DNA of 64,000 nucleotides from Firmicutes bacterium TM09-10 (GTDB lineage: Bacteria > Bacillota > Clostridia > Lachnospirales > Lachnospiraceae). The stretch spans positions 323-64,322 of the forward strand of contig QUKC01000016.1 in assembly GCA_003481005.1 (NCBI GenBank), read 5' to 3'. Shown here piece by piece: positions 62,710-64,000 of the stretch (position 1 is the first letter of the stretch; every line of letters begins with the position of its first letter). A model generated the notes under the pieces. It was given only the letters and a program-made list of their open reading frames with translations. It made no database searches and had not been told where the DNA came from. The position numbers and the translations under genes are program-made.

Positions 62710-62801
62710 CTCATTTCTGCGCACGCTTTTTGCGCATGTCGAGTTTGTGTCAAGTGCGCGCAGACACAAATCTCGTGATTGAAACATTTTATTTTTCAAT
62801 C
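62710..62801 (-). repeat. Family B 92-bp leader element, copy 3 (CmpB-type gene)
   Basis: Same element in minus orientation, two bases different from copy 1. It ends 8 nt before the start codon and lies downstream of a TATAAT, so it is transcribed as leader RNA. Confidence 0.92.
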
Positions 62802-62836
62802 TGTGTAACTGTTCAGTGCAAAAGCTTCCACTTTTG

Positions 62837-62842
62837 ATTATA
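62837..62842 (-). promoter_or_regulatory. Extended -10 promoter of the CmpB-type gene operon
   Basis: TGTTATAAT gives an extended -10 box on the minus strand; a weak TGTACA lies 17 bp upstream. A GTTGGAT..ATCCAAC hairpin (62868-62884) may end the deacetylase transcript. Confidence 0.55.
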
Positions 62843-62891
62843 ACAACTATTTTCCCTGCTGTACATGTTGGATTTTATCCAACTGCGGATT

Positions 62892-63632
62892 TCAAGATAC
62901 CAGCATGATTTCTTCGACTGTCACAAAGACATAGCCTTGGCTTTGCAGCTCATCCACAATAAAAAGTGCCGCCTCAATACTGGAAGCATATTCATCATGC
63001 AGCAGGATAATCGCATTTTCCCGCGCTTTGGACAAGATTCGTTTTTCAACATTGGTGCTGCTTTGACTGCACCAGTCCAGGGGATCAATCGTCCAAAGCA
63101 CCGGAAACATATTCAGCTCCTGTTCGAAGCCTTTGTCCCAGCTTCCATAGGGCGGACGGACAAAAATGGTTTCCGCTCCTGTTATCTCCTTCAATACCTC
63201 ATTCGTGGAAATCAGCTCCTGTCGAAAGGCTTCCCGGTTATTGCTTGTCAGCTGAATATGACTATAGGTGTGGTTGCCGATCAGATGTCCCTCCTTCTGC
63301 ATACGCAAAATCAGCTCCGGATATTTTTCTGCATTCTCTCCTGTAACAAAAAAACTGGCTTTTGCGCCCCGCTCTGCCAGGCCGTCCAAAAGTATTTTCG
63401 TATAGACCGGATGGGGACCGTCATCAAAGGTAAGGGCGATCTTTTTGGGCTCTACTGCATCGGATACGCCGCCAGAAGTCTGTATTGCTGCCTTTTCCTT
63501 CCCGTTTTTTTCCTCCCCTGTCAGCTGCCCTCCCGCAGCAGTTCCAAAAAGCAGCAATCCAACCAGAAAAAGTCCCAGTTGAATTGCTGCCCTTTCATTT
63601 CGTTTCTCTTTTTTATGTTCCAGATGTTCCAT
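62892..63632 (-). CDS. Membrane-anchored polysaccharide deacetylase (NodB type)
   Basis: 246 residues. A charged N-terminus and one membrane helix (LGLFLVGLLLFGTAAGG) precede the deacetylase domain: TFDDGPHP (catalytic Asp, metal Asp), GNHTYSH (metal His), RPPYGSWD, WTIDPLDW and ILLHD. It removes N-acetyl groups from peptidoglycan or another cell-surface polymer outside the membrane, commonly giving lysozyme resistance or acting in sporulation. AAAAGGCGG precedes the ATG. Confidence 0.93.
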   Translation of the reverse strand: MEHLEHKKEKRNERAAIQLGLFLVGLLLFGTAAGGQLTGEEKNGKEKAAIQTSGGVSDAVEPKKIALTFDDGPHPVYTKILLDGLAERGAKASFFVTGENAEKYPELILRMQKEGHLIGNHTYSHIQLTSNNREAFRQELISTNEVLKEITGAETIFVRPPYGSWDKGFEQELNMFPVLWTIDPLDWCSQSSTNVEKRILSKARENAIILLHDEYASSIEAALFIVDELQSQGYVFVTVEEIMLVS

Positions 63633-63773
63633 GGAAAACCGCCTTTTCCGGTTCCTTCTTTTTAATCTATGCAGTAGAAGCCCTCTATCATTCGGAAAGG
63701 ACGGCGCAGCAGCGCCAAAACCTTATCTGTCTGCAGAAGAACTACCGGATTTTGACGGTTCTCGTCCCCGGAC

Positions 63774-64000
63774 TCAGCTCTGAAATTCCAGCTGCCGAAA
63801 GCTGTGTCTGAAATAGAGCACCTCCGCCACAGATGTAATCGCCCAAGAGAAAAAGTAGAGAGAGTACAGCGCCGGAATCGTATGAATCCATACAAAAATG
63901 GTATACACCCAGATCACCCGGAACACGCAGGAGCCTAAAATAACGATGACCATCGGTACAATGCTCTTTCCGATTCCTCGGGAGGCTGCGATGCTGCAGT
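63774..64000 (-). CDS. MATE-family efflux transporter, C-terminal end (partial)
   Basis: The last 75 codons of a membrane protein that continues beyond the window. AASRGIGKSIVPMVIVILGS, CVFRVIWVYTIFVWIHTIP and the final LEFQS match the end of MATE multidrug/Na+ antiporters (RGIGKS...P...R.IWV). Stop at 63774-63776. The 141 bp before the deacetylase hold no clear gene. Confidence 0.8.
   Translation of the reverse strand, partial: CSIAASRGIGKSIVPMVIVILGSCVFRVIWVYTIFVWIHTIPALYSLYFFSWAITSVAEVLYFRHSFRQLEFQS

Overview
The window looks like a low-to-mid GC Firmicute of the class Clostridia, most likely a gut Lachnospiraceae. Reasons: the gene types (DUF4364, TIGR01212 radical SAM, a Rho with a long charged insert, LplB/YtcP-type sugar uptake, GHKL/LytTR signalling), strong GGAGG ribosome sites, and AT-rich consensus promoters. 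Almost everything is on the minus strand, so most operons read right to left. No rRNA, tRNA or CRISPR array was seen.

1-20.7 kb: an exporter island. A LytTR response regulator (20650 to 19922) is followed by an AgrC-like GHKL sensor kinase split by an in-frame TAG. Then come ten intact half-size ABC exporters (membrane domain plus ATPase in one chain) and the tail of an eleventh that lost its front in a deletion. The intact genes form five overlapping pairs, as expected for heterodimers. No maturation enzyme is present. One gap holds a cysteine-containing peptide reading frame that is itself broken by a stop. I read the island as a sensor-controlled peptide export or resistance bank that is partly decaying.

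20.7-34.8 kb: a carbohydrate locus. Two permeases and a lipoprotein binding protein (33.0 to 29.2 kb) are followed by an unassigned glycoside-hydrolase-like protein, a glycyl radical activating enzyme, a glycyl radical enzyme with an unusual active-site loop, and a GH38 alpha-mannosidase. A divergent GntR/LacI-type regulator sits at the head. The set suggests uptake and cutting of a mannose-containing glycan, with a radical step on a released part.

34.9-42.6 kb: DegV; a zinc/cadmium resistance operon (HMA protein, P1B ATPase, ArsR repressor) with a clear promoter and operator; an isochorismatase-family hydrolase; a Thr/Glu-rich lipoprotein; CutC; and a GH13 amylase.

42.6-46.7 kb: a scar-rich region. 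It holds tails or pieces of a glycerophosphodiester phosphodiesterase, a conjugation VirB4-like ATPase, an ECF transporter S component and a UroD/MtaA-type methyltransferase. Among them are an intact corrinoid-activation protein and a compact unit of promoter, small RNA, terminator and nuclease-like protein.

46.7-64 kb: housekeeping and metabolism: trpS; a P2-type cation ATPase behind a probable yybP-ykoY manganese riboswitch; a second GH13 enzyme with a TrmB regulator; rho; malic enzyme; a radical SAM protein; DUF4364; a phosphodiesterase; rarA; a CmpB-type membrane protein; a polysaccharide deacetylase; and the end of a MATE transporter. Palindromic repeats are scattered throughout. The most striking is a 92-bp three-hairpin element found three times, always ending 7-8 nt before a start codon.
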